Below are positions 16,675 through 25,931 of a stretch of 64,000 bases of DNA, piece by piece. Under the pieces are notes generated by a model that saw only the letters and a program-made list of their open reading frames with translations, searched no databases and had not been told where the DNA came from. Numbering within the stretch: position 1 is the stretch's first letter; each line of letters begins with the position of its first letter. The DNA is from Streptomyces tardus (GTDB taxonomy: Bacteria > Actinomycetota > Actinomycetes > Streptomycetales > Streptomycetaceae), in the NCBI RefSeq assembly GCF_018101125.2, contig NZ_JAELVF020000001.1, positions 2,120,778 to 2,184,777 on the forward strand. The letters run 5' to 3'. Both the position numbers and the translations under genes were made by a program.

Positions 16675-17979
16675 ATGGCTGAGGCGCGCACCGGTTCGAT
16701 CAACGACGCCCGCACACTTCTGCACTTCCGCGACTTCCGTCGCCTGCTGGCCGTCCGTCTCACCTCTCAACTCTCCGACGGCATCTATCAGGTGGCGCTC
16801 GCCGGCTATGTCGTCTTCTCGCCGGAGAGCGAGACCTCGCCCGGTGCGATCGCCGCCGCGATGGCCGTCCTGCTGCTGCCCTACTCGCTTCTCGGCCCGT
16901 TCGTCGGCGTCCTGCTCGACCGCTGGAAGCGCCGCCAGGTGCTCCTCTACGGCAATGTGCTGCGGGCGCTGTTCGCGGCAGCCACCGCCGCCCTGATCGT
17001 CGCCTCCGTGCCGACCTGGCTCTTCTATCTCTCCGCGCTCTGCGTCACCGCGGTCAACCGCTTCGTCCTCGCCGGGCTCTCCGCCTCGCTGCCACGCGTC
17101 GTGGACGAGGAACGGCTGGTCATCGCCAACTCGGTCTCCCCCACCGCGGGTACGCTCGCCGCCACCCTCGGGGGCGGTGTCGCCATCGCCATCAGAGTCG
17201 TCAGCCCGGACGGAGCCGCCGCCGACGCCCTCGTCGTCCTGGCTGCTGCCGCGATCTATCTGCTGAGCGCCGCCGCCGCGCTGCGGCTCCAGCGCGAACA
17301 GCTCGGCCCCGACCCGTCGTTCCTCCAGCCGCGCCTGCGCGCCGCACTGACCGACACCGCTCGCGGGCTGCTCATGGGACTGCGTCATCTGCGTCGCCGT
17401 TCCGTCGCCGCGAAATCGCTGGCAGCGGTCACCCTGCTGCGCTTCTGCTACGGCGCGTTGACGGTGATGCTACTGATGCTGTGCCGCTACGCCTGGAGCG
17501 ACGACGTCTCCGACGGCATGGCGCTGCTGGGCGTGGCGCTCGGTCTCTCGGGCGTCGGCTTCTTCATCGCCGCCGTGATCACTCCCTGGGCCGCACAGCG
17601 GTTCGGCCGACTCGGCTACATGGCGCTCTGCGCCGCCGCAGCAGCGGTGTTGACGCTGGTGCTCGGCCTCCCGTTCCACCCTGCTTCCATGCTGGCGGCA
17701 GCGTTCTTCGTGGGGATGGCCACCCAGAGCGCGAAGATCTGCACCGACACCGTCGTCCAGTCGGAGGTGGACGACGGTTTCCGCGGCCGGGTCTTCGCGC
17801 TCTACGACATGCTCTACAACGTCGCCTTCGTCGGCGCCGCCGCGGTGGCCGCGGTGATACTGCCGCCCGACGGCCGTTCCCCGATGCTGGTGGTGCTGGT
17901 CGCCGTGCTCTACGGCGCCACCGCACTGGCAGTACGCCGTTTCGCGCGCGACGACGGTGGCGAGCTCGCACGCAGCTGA
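16675..17979 (+). CDS. MFS transporter
   Basis: A 434-residue major facilitator protein with 12 predicted helices. It opens with LLHFRDFRRLLAVRLTSQLSDGIYQVALAGYVVF, typical of the drug-exporter-like actinomycete MFS group. The loop 2-3 signature is GVLLDRWKRRQVLLYGNVLRALFA, and DDGFRGRVFALYDMLYNVAFV lies before the last helices. The substrate is unknown. ATG 16675 starts the conserved part; the ORF extends upstream through the parS site but without coding character. It is a single gene with LppU downstream. Confidence 0.88.
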   Translation: MAEARTGSINDARTLLHFRDFRRLLAVRLTSQLSDGIYQVALAGYVVFSPESETSPGAIAAAMAVLLLPYSLLGPFVGVLLDRWKRRQVLLYGNVLRALFAAATAALIVASVPTWLFYLSALCVTAVNRFVLAGLSASLPRVVDEERLVIANSVSPTAGTLAATLGGGVAIAIRVVSPDGAAADALVVLAAAAIYLLSAAAALRLQREQLGPDPSFLQPRLRAALTDTARGLLMGLRHLRRRSVAAKSLAAVTLLRFCYGALTVMLLMLCRYAWSDDVSDGMALLGVALGLSGVGFFIAAVITPWAAQRFGRLGYMALCAAAAAVLTLVLGLPFHPASMLAAAFFVGMATQSAKICTDTVVQSEVDDGFRGRVFALYDMLYNVAFVGAAAVAAVILPPDGRSPMLVVLVAVLYGATALAVRRFARDDGGELARS

Positions 17980-18369
17980 TGGGACCGGGACAGACGCCGC
18001 CCCTCGTCCGTACGGCCAGCGGTCTCATCTGTGTGTCATGTGCATCAGCACTGTCACAGCCCTTGCCGCCGCCTGCCCAACTGTCAGTGGCTGCGGCTAG
18101 GTTACGAACGTCCGTCGGACCCCCGGCGTGCGCGGCCAGAGAGCAGTTTCTGCTTCTGTGCCCAACTGCCTTGCGGAGAAAGGGGGTTCACCCGGTGGAG
18201 AAGTGCGCGGCCCGCCAGTGGCCGAGCCCCTCTCGCGTCCTGGAGGACCCTGCCTCTCCGCTGCCCAACTCCGCTCGCTAGCTTTGCGCTTCGAACATGC
18301 GCGGCGCGTACCGAACACGGACGCGTACCGAGCACCAGCGCGTACAGAACACCACAGGGGGAACCACCC
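17980..18369 (+). other. Leader region of the LppU-like gene with three 17-bp-spaced repeats
   Basis: The 390-bp gap contains GCGTACCGAACAC (18306-18318), GCGTACCGAGCAC (18323-18335) and GCGTACAGAACAC (18340-18352), spaced exactly 17 bp apart just upstream of the ribosome-binding site. They could be operator sites or leader slippage. No gene is visible. Confidence 0.55.
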
Positions 18370-18921
18370 ATGTCCGTACCTCCTCCGCCCCCGGGCGGAT
18401 TCCCGCAGGGCAACCAGCCCGGCCAGCCCTACGGCGGTCAGCCCGGGCAGCCCCCGCAGGGCGGTATGCCGCCCCAGGGTGGCGGCTACGGCTACCCGCA
18501 GCAGGGCGGCCAGCCTCCTTACGGCCAGCCGTACGGCCAGCCCGGCGCACCCCAGGGCGGGATACCCGGGCAGCAGCCTCCGCAGCAGAGCTCGCCGTGG
18601 GAGAAGTTCAAGAAGATCAAGACGATCGTCGTCGGCATCGTCGTCGTGGCAGGTCTCAGTCTCGCCGCCTACGGCTTCCTGACCAAGGACGACGCCGAGG
18701 ACGTCGCTGCCGGCGACTGCCTCAGGAACACCGGCTCCAACAGTGAACCCGACATCGAGAAGCTCGACTGCTCGGACTCGGAGGCCACCCACAAGGTGCT
18801 GAAGAAGATCGAGGGCAGCTCGCTGAGCTTCTCGTGCAACAGCGTCGAGGGCACCGTCACCAGCTACACCCAGCAGAAGAAGGGCGATTCCTTCGTCCTC
18901 TGCCTGGGCCCTGCCAAGTAA
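18370..18921 (+). CDS. LppU/SCO3897 family membrane-anchored protein
   Basis: A 183-residue protein. Residues 1-75 are a Gly/Pro/Gln-rich cytoplasmic tail with repeated PYGQP and PQGG. A single membrane helix spans about residues 86-104 ([19 protein letters not shown]). The extracytoplasmic domain is the small LppU fold with four cysteines (AGDCLRN, LDCSDSE, SFSCNS, FVLCLG) that probably form two disulfides. The function of the family is unknown. ATG 18370 has GGGGGA 7 nt upstream. It keeps the conserved position next to cca. Confidence 0.82.
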   Translation: MSVPPPPPGGFPQGNQPGQPYGGQPGQPPQGGMPPQGGGYGYPQQGGQPPYGQPYGQPGAPQGGIPGQQPPQQSSPWEKFKKIKTIVVGIVVVAGLSLAAYGFLTKDDAEDVAAGDCLRNTGSNSEPDIEKLDCSDSEATHKVLKKIEGSSLSFSCNSVEGTVTSYTQQKKGDSFVLCLGPAK

Positions 18922-18931
18922 CGGCAGCCGA

Positions 18932-18966
18932 CCACTGACCGGCCCGCGCTCCTGCGGGCCCAGTGG
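18932..18966 (+). terminator. Terminator after the LppU-like gene
   Basis: Nested stem: CCACTG pairs with CAGTGG outside, and GGCCCGC pairs with GCGGGCC around the loop GCTCCT. It lies 11 nt past the stop codon. Confidence 0.65.
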
Positions 18967-19026
18967 ACGGACGATGCCGTCGCGACCGGCAGCCTCAACC
19001 CGCCCGACCGAGGCCGGCCGAGCGAC

Positions 19027-19064
19027 AACCGGGGGTGTGTTTCACGTGAAACACACCCCCGGTT
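19027..19064. terminator. 38-bp perfect palindrome: bidirectional terminator containing parS
   Basis: The palindrome runs from AACCGGGGG to CCCCCGGTT and its centre (19038-19053) is a perfect parS, TGTTTCACGTGAAACA. It lies between the convergent LppU-like and cca genes, 22 bp after the cca stop. As RNA it would form a 19-bp stem with no free loop bases; as DNA it is a ParB site. Both uses are inferred from sequence. Confidence 0.8.
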
Positions 19065-19085
19065 CGCATGCGGTCGCGGCGGAGC

Positions 19086-20657
19086 TCAGTCCTCCTGCGC
19101 CGCCCACCACTTCCTGAGCGCGGCCACCGCTTCGTCCTCCGTCATCGGCCCTTCCTCGAGCCGCAGCTCCAGCATGTGCCGATACGCCTGGCCCACCATC
19201 GGCCCCGGACCCACACCCAGCAGTTCCATGATCTGGTTGCCGTCCAGAGCGGGTCGGATGGCGTCCAGCTCCTCCTGCTCCTGGAGCCGGGAGATGCGCT
19301 CCTCCAGACCGTCGTACGCGCGCGACAACGCGCTCGCCTTGCGCCTGTTGCGCGTGGTGCAGTCCGAACGCGTCAACTTGTGGAGCCGGTCGAGCAGCGG
19401 GCCCGCGTCCCGCACGTAGCGGCGCACCGCCGAGTCCGTCCATTCGCCCGCGCCGTAGCCGTGGAAGCGCAGGTGCAGCTCCACCAGCCGCGACACATCC
19501 CTGATCAGCTCGTTCGGGTACTTGAGCGCGACCATCCGCTTCTTGGTCAACTTCGCGCCGACCACCTCATGGTGGTGGAAGGAGACTCGGCCGTCCTTCT
19601 CGAAGCGCCGCGTCTTCGGCTTGCCGATGTCGTGGAGCAGCGCAGCCAGTCGCAACGTGAGATCGGGGCCGTTCTCCTCCAGGTCCATCGCCTGTTCCAG
19701 AACGATCAGGGAGTGTTCGTACACGTCCTTGTGGCGGTGGTGCTCGTCGCGCTCCAGTCGCAGTGCCGGGATCTCCGGCACCACGCGTTGCGCGAGGCCG
19801 GTGTCGACCAGCAGTGCGAGGCCCTTGCGCGGATGTGCCGCCAGCAGCAGCTTGTTCAGCTCGTCGCGCACCCGCTCCGCGGAGACGATGTCCAGCCGGT
19901 CGGCCATCTCCGTCATCGCGGCGACGACCGGTTCGGCGACCGTGAAGTCCAGCTGGGCCGCGAAGCGTGCAGCCCGCATCATCCTCAGCGGGTCGTCGGA
20001 GAACGACTCCTCCGGCGTACCGGGTGTACGCAGCACCTTTTCGGCCAGATCCCGCAAGCCGCCGTGCGGGTCGACGAACTGCTTCCCCGGCAACGCCACA
20101 GCCATGGCGTTCACCGTGAAGTCGCGGCGAACCAGATCCTCCTCGATCGAGTCGCCGTAGGAGACCTCGGGCTTCCGCGAGACCCGGTCGTACGCCTCGG
20201 ACCGGTACGTCGTCACCTCGATCTGATAGGTGGTCGCCTCCCCGTCGCTCCCGTCGCCCTCCCCGTCGCCTCCGCCGCCTGCGGCTTTCTGGCAGCCCAC
20301 GGTGCCGAAGGCGATGCCCACCTCCCAGACCGCGTCGGCCCACGGCCGGACGATGCGCAGCACATCTTCGGGGCGGGCGTCGGTGGTGAAGTCGAGATCA
20401 TTGCCGAGCCGGCCGAGCAGTGCGTCGCGCACTGAGCCGCCGACCAGCGCGAGCGAGAAGCCTGCCCGCTCGAAGCGGCGCGCGAGCTCGTCGGCGACCG
20501 GTGCAACCCGCAGCAGTTCGGTCACCGCCTGCTGCTGCACGGCGCTGAGCTCGCTGCTCCCGGGAGCCGGCGCTGCACCGTCACCCGCACTCCGCTCGGT
20601 GTCCCGGTGGTCTGAATTCTCGGCGTTCTCGGGCTGGCCCGTCTTGGCGTTCGACAC
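19086..20657 (-). CDS. cca: CCA tRNA nucleotidyltransferase
   Basis: A 523-residue class II nucleotidyltransferase that adds or repairs the 3' CCA of tRNAs. The catalytic head has LVGGSVRDALLGRLGNDLDFTTDA, with GGxVRD and the metal-binding DxD. RRDFTVNAMA, the template motif EESFSDDPLRMMRAARFAAQLDF, and the C-terminal HD domain (LLHDIGKPKTR) follow. A low-complexity Gly/Asp-rich insert (CQKAAGGGGDGEGDGSDGE) interrupts the palm between the VGCQ region and YQIEVTTYR. GTG 20657 is the likeliest start; the first 40 residues are disordered. It is convergent with LppU and divergent from the DUF6049 gene. Confidence 0.93.
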   Translation of the reverse strand: MSNAKTGQPENAENSDHRDTERSAGDGAAPAPGSSELSAVQQQAVTELLRVAPVADELARRFERAGFSLALVGGSVRDALLGRLGNDLDFTTDARPEDVLRIVRPWADAVWEVGIAFGTVGCQKAAGGGGDGEGDGSDGEATTYQIEVTTYRSEAYDRVSRKPEVSYGDSIEEDLVRRDFTVNAMAVALPGKQFVDPHGGLRDLAEKVLRTPGTPEESFSDDPLRMMRAARFAAQLDFTVAEPVVAAMTEMADRLDIVSAERVRDELNKLLLAAHPRKGLALLVDTGLAQRVVPEIPALRLERDEHHRHKDVYEHSLIVLEQAMDLEENGPDLTLRLAALLHDIGKPKTRRFEKDGRVSFHHHEVVGAKLTKKRMVALKYPNELIRDVSRLVELHLRFHGYGAGEWTDSAVRRYVRDAGPLLDRLHKLTRSDCTTRNRRKASALSRAYDGLEERISRLQEQEELDAIRPALDGNQIMELLGVGPGPMVGQAYRHMLELRLEEGPMTEDEAVAALRKWWAAQED

Positions 20658-20760
20658 AGCAGAAGAGCCTACGTGGCCGGTTGCCGCACCTCTGCACGCA
20701 GCGGTGCCGAACCCGTCGGCGGCACCGGTGCACAACCTGCCGCCCGGTGACGGTGGGCGA

Positions 20761-20776
20761 CGATTCACGTGAAACA
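20761..20776. promoter_or_regulatory. Degenerate parS-like site
   Basis: CGATTCACGTGAAACA matches parS at 14 of 16 positions, with the right half-site perfect. It lies in the cca/DUF6049 divergent promoter region. Confidence 0.6.
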
Positions 20777-20870
20777 CTCCGCGGCACGCGCGGCCTGCGG
20801 CAATCGTTAGCATCTGCAGTGCGCAAGACCATCACCAGCACCAGCGCATCGACACAGGACGGACCAGCGC

Positions 20871-23465
20871 GTGGCCGAAGCGGCAAACAAGCACGGTACC
20901 TCTGGCGCGTCTGCCCGCAGGAGCCGATCACGTCGTACGACGACCCTGTGCGTGCTGGTACCGCTGATTCTCAGCACTCCCGGCGCGGTGACTGCCGCAC
21001 ACGCCGACGCCCACCGTTCCGCACCCGGCACGCCCCTGCCTGCCGCACAGGGCGCCGCCCGGCAGGCAGGCACTCAGCCGACCGCACAGCAGGCCACGGT
21101 GCACCCCGCCGCGCAGAGCCGTCCGGGCGCACCGCACCGCCCGCAGAACGGCACCGGCTCACGCAGCGCCGAGGTCACGCTGAACACCGTGAGCCCCGCC
21201 GTACCCGACGCCGACGGCACGCTCACTCTGAGCGGCACTGCGACCAACCGCAGCCGCACCGCGCTCTCGGACGGCGAGATCGTCCTCTACTCCGGCCAAC
21301 GCCTCGCCTCGCGCAGCGCGATCGAGCAGGCGGGCAAGCGGACGGGCTTCCAACCGGGCCAGGAGGGCACCCGCGTCTCCGGCAAGGGCACCACCGTCGA
21401 GGTCGACGACCTCCGCCCCGGTCAGACCCGGTCGTTCAGTCTGCGCGTGCCCGTCGAACGTCTGGGGATCGGCGACGACGGGGTCCACCAGCTCAGCGTG
21501 ACGCTCACCGGCCAGAGCCGGGCGGAACCGTACGAGCACGTCCTCGGGGTCTCCCGCACCTTCCTGCCGCAGTACGGCGGCTCGGGCAGCGAGACGGACA
21601 TGACCTTCGTCTGGCCTTTGATCTCCGGTTCGCACCTCACCGCCCGCACCGAGTCCGACCGGCGCCAGACGCCCGTCTTCCGTGACGACCGGCTGGCGAA
21701 GGAGATCGCACCCGGCGGCCGGCTGGAGCAGCTGGTCGCGCTCGGCAAGAACCTGCCGGTGAGCTGGGTCGTCGACCCCGATCTGCTGGCCTCGGTCGAC
21801 GCGATGACCAAGCCGTACAAGGTCGAGACGCCCGAAGGCGTCGTCTCCGGCGAGACCAGGTCCAACGCGGACGCCAGGCGCTGGCTGAACGACCTCCAGG
21901 AGGCCGTCGAGGACAAGGAGGTCGTGGCGCTGCCGTTCGGCGACCCCGACCTCGCCGCGCTGGCCCACCACGGCAAGAAGGTCAGCGGCACCCTGGGACA
22001 TCTGCGCCCGGCGACCGACGGAGCGCGCAAGACCGTCGAGACGATCCTGCACACCACGCCGAACACCGACTTCGCCTGGCCGATCGAGGGCGCCATCGAC
22101 CCGTCGGTCGTCTCGGTCGCCACCTCGGGCGGCGCACGCTCCATCCTGACCCGCAGCGACAGCCTCCGGGAGACGGACGGGCTGTCCTACACCCCGAGCG
22201 CCGCCCGTCCGATCGGCGGCGGCGTGACGGCGGTGTCGGCCGACGCCCGGCTCTCCAGGATGTTCCGCGACGACATGACGAGCGCGGAGAAGGCCACCTC
22301 GGCGGTTCAGCAGTTCGTCGCCCAGAGTCTGGCGCTCTCCGAGCAGAACGCCGCCGGCACCCGGAACCTCGTCGTCGCACCGCAGCGCATGCCCTCCGGC
22401 AGCCAGGCACGCGCCATGGCGGCAGCGGTGGAGGCGCTGGAGGACGCCGGCTGGAGCGACTTCACCGAGCTCGGGGAGGCCTCGAAGGCGAAGCCCGACC
22501 CGAAGGCCGCCAAGAGCGTACCGAACACGGGCGCCTACCCGGGGCGGCTGCGGCGACAGGAGCTGGACACCAACGCGTTCAAGCAGCTGCAGCGCACCCA
22601 GAGCACCCTCGACGACTTCACTGTCATCCTCAGCCAGGACGACCGGGTCGTCACGCCCTTCGGCAACGCGCTGCGCCGCGAGCTCTCCACCTCCTGGCGC
22701 GGCCGGGAGAACGAGGCCGCCGCCTACCGCGAGTCCGTCCAGGCCTATCTGTCCGAACTGACCCGCCAGGTACGGCTGGTGCAGAAGTCCCGGATGACGC
22801 TGTCCGGCCGCAGCGCGACCATTCCGGTCACCGTGCAGAACAACCTCATCCAGCCGGTCGACGGGCTGGAGCTGCGGCTCACCTCCCAGCGCCGCATCGG
22901 CCTGGAGATCGAGGAGGAGCGGCAGCAGGTCGTCGTGGAGGGCGGCCACAGCCAGTCGCTGAAGTTCGAGACCTCCGCCAGGGCGAACGGACGCACGCTG
23001 CTGGAGGCCAGGCTCTACACCAAGGACAACAAGCCCTACGGTCCGCCGATGCGCTTCCAGGTCGACGTCACCGAGATCACCTCCACAGTGCTGCTGGTGA
23101 TCGCGGGCGGCGTCCTGCTGGTCGTGCTCGCGGGGGTACGGATGTACACCCAGCGCCGCCGGCAGGGCCCGGCACCCGACCCGGACGCCCCGCTCGTACC
23201 GGGCGCCGACGCCGACCAGCGCCCCGAGCCCGCACCCGAGCCCGCACCCGAGCCGACCGGCACCGGCACAGACTCCGGCAGCGGCACCGGCACCGGAGCG
23301 CACGCCGCCGGTACGTCCGGTACGTCGGACCAGCCCGACCCGGACACCTCCTCCGAGAACCCCTCGGACGCGCCCAGCGCAACGTCCGACGCCGGTACGC
23401 CGGACACGGACACCGGGCCGGAAAACCCCGACTCACCCGGCGCAGGTGAGAAGGTGGACCGTTGA
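20871..23465 (+). CDS. DUF6049 family membrane-anchored extracytoplasmic protein
   Basis: A 864-residue protein with an N-terminal signal or anchor helix (CVLVPLILSTPGAVTAA, about residues 27-43). It has a large extracytoplasmic region of Ig-like strands and a central domain (FVWPLISGSHL to DFAWPIEGAID), then one C-terminal helix at about residues 745-765 (VLLVIAGGVLLVVLAGVRMY). The tail is an acidic Pro/Thr-rich cytoplasmic segment. Genes of this family lie directly upstream of murJ in actinomycetes, and a role in envelope assembly is inferred from that. The start is GTG 20871. The stop overlaps the open frame leading to murJ, which suggests one transcript. Confidence 0.8.
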   Translation: MAEAANKHGTSGASARRSRSRRTTTLCVLVPLILSTPGAVTAAHADAHRSAPGTPLPAAQGAARQAGTQPTAQQATVHPAAQSRPGAPHRPQNGTGSRSAEVTLNTVSPAVPDADGTLTLSGTATNRSRTALSDGEIVLYSGQRLASRSAIEQAGKRTGFQPGQEGTRVSGKGTTVEVDDLRPGQTRSFSLRVPVERLGIGDDGVHQLSVTLTGQSRAEPYEHVLGVSRTFLPQYGGSGSETDMTFVWPLISGSHLTARTESDRRQTPVFRDDRLAKEIAPGGRLEQLVALGKNLPVSWVVDPDLLASVDAMTKPYKVETPEGVVSGETRSNADARRWLNDLQEAVEDKEVVALPFGDPDLAALAHHGKKVSGTLGHLRPATDGARKTVETILHTTPNTDFAWPIEGAIDPSVVSVATSGGARSILTRSDSLRETDGLSYTPSAARPIGGGVTAVSADARLSRMFRDDMTSAEKATSAVQQFVAQSLALSEQNAAGTRNLVVAPQRMPSGSQARAMAAAVEALEDAGWSDFTELGEASKAKPDPKAAKSVPNTGAYPGRLRRQELDTNAFKQLQRTQSTLDDFTVILSQDDRVVTPFGNALRRELSTSWRGRENEAAAYRESVQAYLSELTRQVRLVQKSRMTLSGRSATIPVTVQNNLIQPVDGLELRLTSQRRIGLEIEEERQQVVVEGGHSQSLKFETSARANGRTLLEARLYTKDNKPYGPPMRFQVDVTEITSTVLLVIAGGVLLVVLAGVRMYTQRRRQGPAPDPDAPLVPGADADQRPEPAPEPAPEPTGTGTDSGSGTGTGAHAAGTSGTSDQPDPDTSSENPSDAPSATSDAGTPDTDTGPENPDSPGAGEKVDR

Positions 23466-23514
23466 GCGAGGTGTGGGGCCGGCAGAAGCCCGCGGACGAC
23501 GAGGTGGGGTACCA

Positions 23515-25635
23515 GTGAACGTGCCGTACGACCGGGAGCCAGGCCAGGACCCGGGCGCCGATGAGGGCGCTGCCCCTGACCCGTATCTGCGCGACGCCTT
23601 CCGGCGCGACCCGCTCCTGGGGCAGCAGTCACCGGGGCACTCCCCACAGGCGCACCCCGGCACGGGCCAGGGCCCGCACGGCGCGTACGACCCGCAGTTG
23701 TGGGCTGCTCCCCCCGCACTCGAGCCCCACGACCGCCCGTACGGCGACGACGGCCGGCGCCCGCGCGCCCAGTACACGGGGGTCGACGACCTCCTCGCGC
23801 ACGCCCAGGACAGCGACCGGGATCGCTCCGGGCAGCAGCCCGGTGACGAAGTTCCCCGGGCGCTGCCCAACGACGACGCCTTCGCGCACCTGTTCCGCGA
23901 CCAGAACGCAGCCCCGCCGGCCGCTCAGCACGCTCCGGCCGCAGCCCCCCCCCAGTCCGCAGCCGCCCAGAAGTCCGCAGCCGCCCAGAAGTCGGGCGGA
24001 GGCGGCGGCGGGCTGCTGAAGTCCAGCGCGATCATGGCCGCCGGCACGCTCGTCTCCCGCCTCACCGGCTTCCTGCGCACCGTGGTCATCACCGCCGCGC
24101 TCGGCGCCGCGATGCTCGGCGACACGTACACGATCGCGTACATGCTGCCGACGATGATCTACATGCTGTCGATCGGCGGCGGCCTCAACTCCGTCTTCGT
24201 GCCCCAGCTCGTCCGGGCGATGAAGAACGACGACGACGGCGGAGTCGCCTACGCGAACCGGCTGCTCACCCTCGTGATGGTGGCGCTCGCCGCGCTGGTC
24301 GGCATCGCCGTGCTCATCGCCCCGCTGCTGATCAAGATGCTCTCGGTGCCCATCGCGGGCAACGACGACGCCAGCAACGTCGCGATCACCTTCGCCCGCT
24401 ACTGCCTGCCGACGATCTTCTTCATGGGCGTGCACGTCGTCATGGGCCAGATCCTCAACGCCCGCGGTCGATTCGGCGCGATGATGTGGACCCCCGTCCT
24501 CAACAACATCGTCATCATCGCCACCTTCGGCGCCTTCATCTGGGTGTACGGAACGCAGAGCAGTTCGGAGCTCGGCGTCACCACGATCAGCGAGGAAGGC
24601 GTACGGCTGCTGGGCATCGGCACGCTGCTCGGCCTCGTCGTGCAGGCCCTGGCGATGATCCCCTACCTGCGCGCCGCCGGCTTCAACTTCCGCCCGCGCT
24701 TCGACTGGCGCGGCCACGGCCTCGGCAAGGCCGCGAAGCTCGCCAAGTGGACGATCCTCTTCGTCCTCGCCAACCAGGCGGGCCTGGTGGTCATCTCGCA
24801 GCTCGCCACCTCGGCCGGCGCGGACGCCGCCGAGGCGGGCAACGCGGGCGCGGGCATCATGGGCTACAACAACGCCCTGCTGATCTGGCAGATGCCGCAG
24901 GCCATCATCACGGTCTCGGTCATGGCAGCGCTGTTGCCGCGGCTCTCCCGCTCCGCACACGACGGCGACCTCGGCGCCGTGCGCGACGACCTCTCGCACG
25001 GGCTGCGCACCTCCGCGGTCGCCATCGTCCCCATCTCGTTCGGTTTCGTCGCACTCGGTGTGCCGATGTGCATGGTGCTCTTCTTCTCGGCGGGAACGAC
25101 CGCCGCGGCGTCCATGGGCTTCATCCTGATGGCCTTCGGAGTCGGCCTGATTCCGTTCTCCGTGCAGTACGTCGTGCTACGGGCCTTCTACGCCTTCGAG
25201 GACACCCGCACGCCGTTCTACAACACCGTCATCGTCGCCGCCGGAAACGCCGCCGGCGCCGGCCTCTGCTACATCGTGCTGCCCAGCCGCTGGGCGGTCG
25301 TCGGCATGGCCGGCTTCTACGGCGTGGCCTACGCGGTCGGCGTGCTCATCGCCTGGCGCCGCCTGAGCCGCAAGGAGAACGCCACCCCGGAATCGGGACC
25401 GATCATCCGGACCTACACCCGTCTTGCGCTGGCCAGCGTGCCGGCCGCCGCGCTCTCCGGAGCCACCGCGTACTTCGTTCTGGGCGCCGTCGGCAGCGGC
25501 TTCCTGGGCGGCGCGGCCTCGCTGCTGGCCGGGTCGGTGGTGCTCGCCGTGGTCTTCGTACTCGCCGCCAAGCGGCTGCGTGTGCAGGAGATGACCGCGA
25601 TGGTGGGGATGGTTCGCGCCAAGCTCGGGCGCTGA
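23515..25635 (+). CDS. murJ: Lipid II flippase MurJ (MviN)
   Basis: The 706-residue protein combines a disordered, Gln/Pro/Asp-rich cytoplasmic N-terminus of about 160 residues with a 14-helix MOP-superfamily core. The core starts at SSAIMAAGTLVSRLTGFLRTVVITAALG. Other MurJ motifs are DTYTIAYMLPTMIYMLSIGGGLNSVFVPQL, VHVVMGQILNARGRFGAMMWTPVLNN and VVLRAFYAFEDTRTPFYNT. It moves lipid II across the membrane for peptidoglycan synthesis. A tandem 18-bp repeat (SAAAQKSAAAQKS) lies just before the first helix. GTG 23515 has GAGGTGGGG 5 nt upstream. The following pseudokinase gene mirrors the MviN-pseudokinase pairing known in mycobacteria. Confidence 0.93.
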   Translation: MNVPYDREPGQDPGADEGAAPDPYLRDAFRRDPLLGQQSPGHSPQAHPGTGQGPHGAYDPQLWAAPPALEPHDRPYGDDGRRPRAQYTGVDDLLAHAQDSDRDRSGQQPGDEVPRALPNDDAFAHLFRDQNAAPPAAQHAPAAAPPQSAAAQKSAAAQKSGGGGGGLLKSSAIMAAGTLVSRLTGFLRTVVITAALGAAMLGDTYTIAYMLPTMIYMLSIGGGLNSVFVPQLVRAMKNDDDGGVAYANRLLTLVMVALAALVGIAVLIAPLLIKMLSVPIAGNDDASNVAITFARYCLPTIFFMGVHVVMGQILNARGRFGAMMWTPVLNNIVIIATFGAFIWVYGTQSSSELGVTTISEEGVRLLGIGTLLGLVVQALAMIPYLRAAGFNFRPRFDWRGHGLGKAAKLAKWTILFVLANQAGLVVISQLATSAGADAAEAGNAGAGIMGYNNALLIWQMPQAIITVSVMAALLPRLSRSAHDGDLGAVRDDLSHGLRTSAVAIVPISFGFVALGVPMCMVLFFSAGTTAAASMGFILMAFGVGLIPFSVQYVVLRAFYAFEDTRTPFYNTVIVAAGNAAGAGLCYIVLPSRWAVVGMAGFYGVAYAVGVLIAWRRLSRKENATPESGPIIRTYTRLALASVPAAALSGATAYFVLGAVGSGFLGGAASLLAGSVVLAVVFVLAAKRLRVQEMTAMVGMVRAKLGR

Positions 25636-25931
25636 TACAACCCTTCACCGGGGCCATGTGTCGTGCATGTCGAGGACTACAGGCACAATTGTCTTGGCCG
25701 GGTTCCGCTCACGGCTGAAGTTCAGCCGCCAGGGGATCCGATGGCGCTGTCGATCCGTCAAGGAGACAGCGACCTCTCCCGCACTGCCACGCGGGAAAGG
25801 TCACCAAGGTCACAGGGCGGCGGAGCCGAAAGGCCGAATCTGCCGCCCGGTGTCGGGTAGTCGCGCGATGTGCGCCGACGACCGAGGTGCACCGACGACG
25901 GCAGCAAGCGGATGGGGAGGCAGGAGCGACG
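25636..25931 (+). other. Gap before the pseudokinase gene
   Basis: 296 bp with no supported gene. Its middle (25.68-25.80 kb) is slightly AT-richer and could hold a separate promoter for the pseudokinase-sigM genes. Confidence 0.4.
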
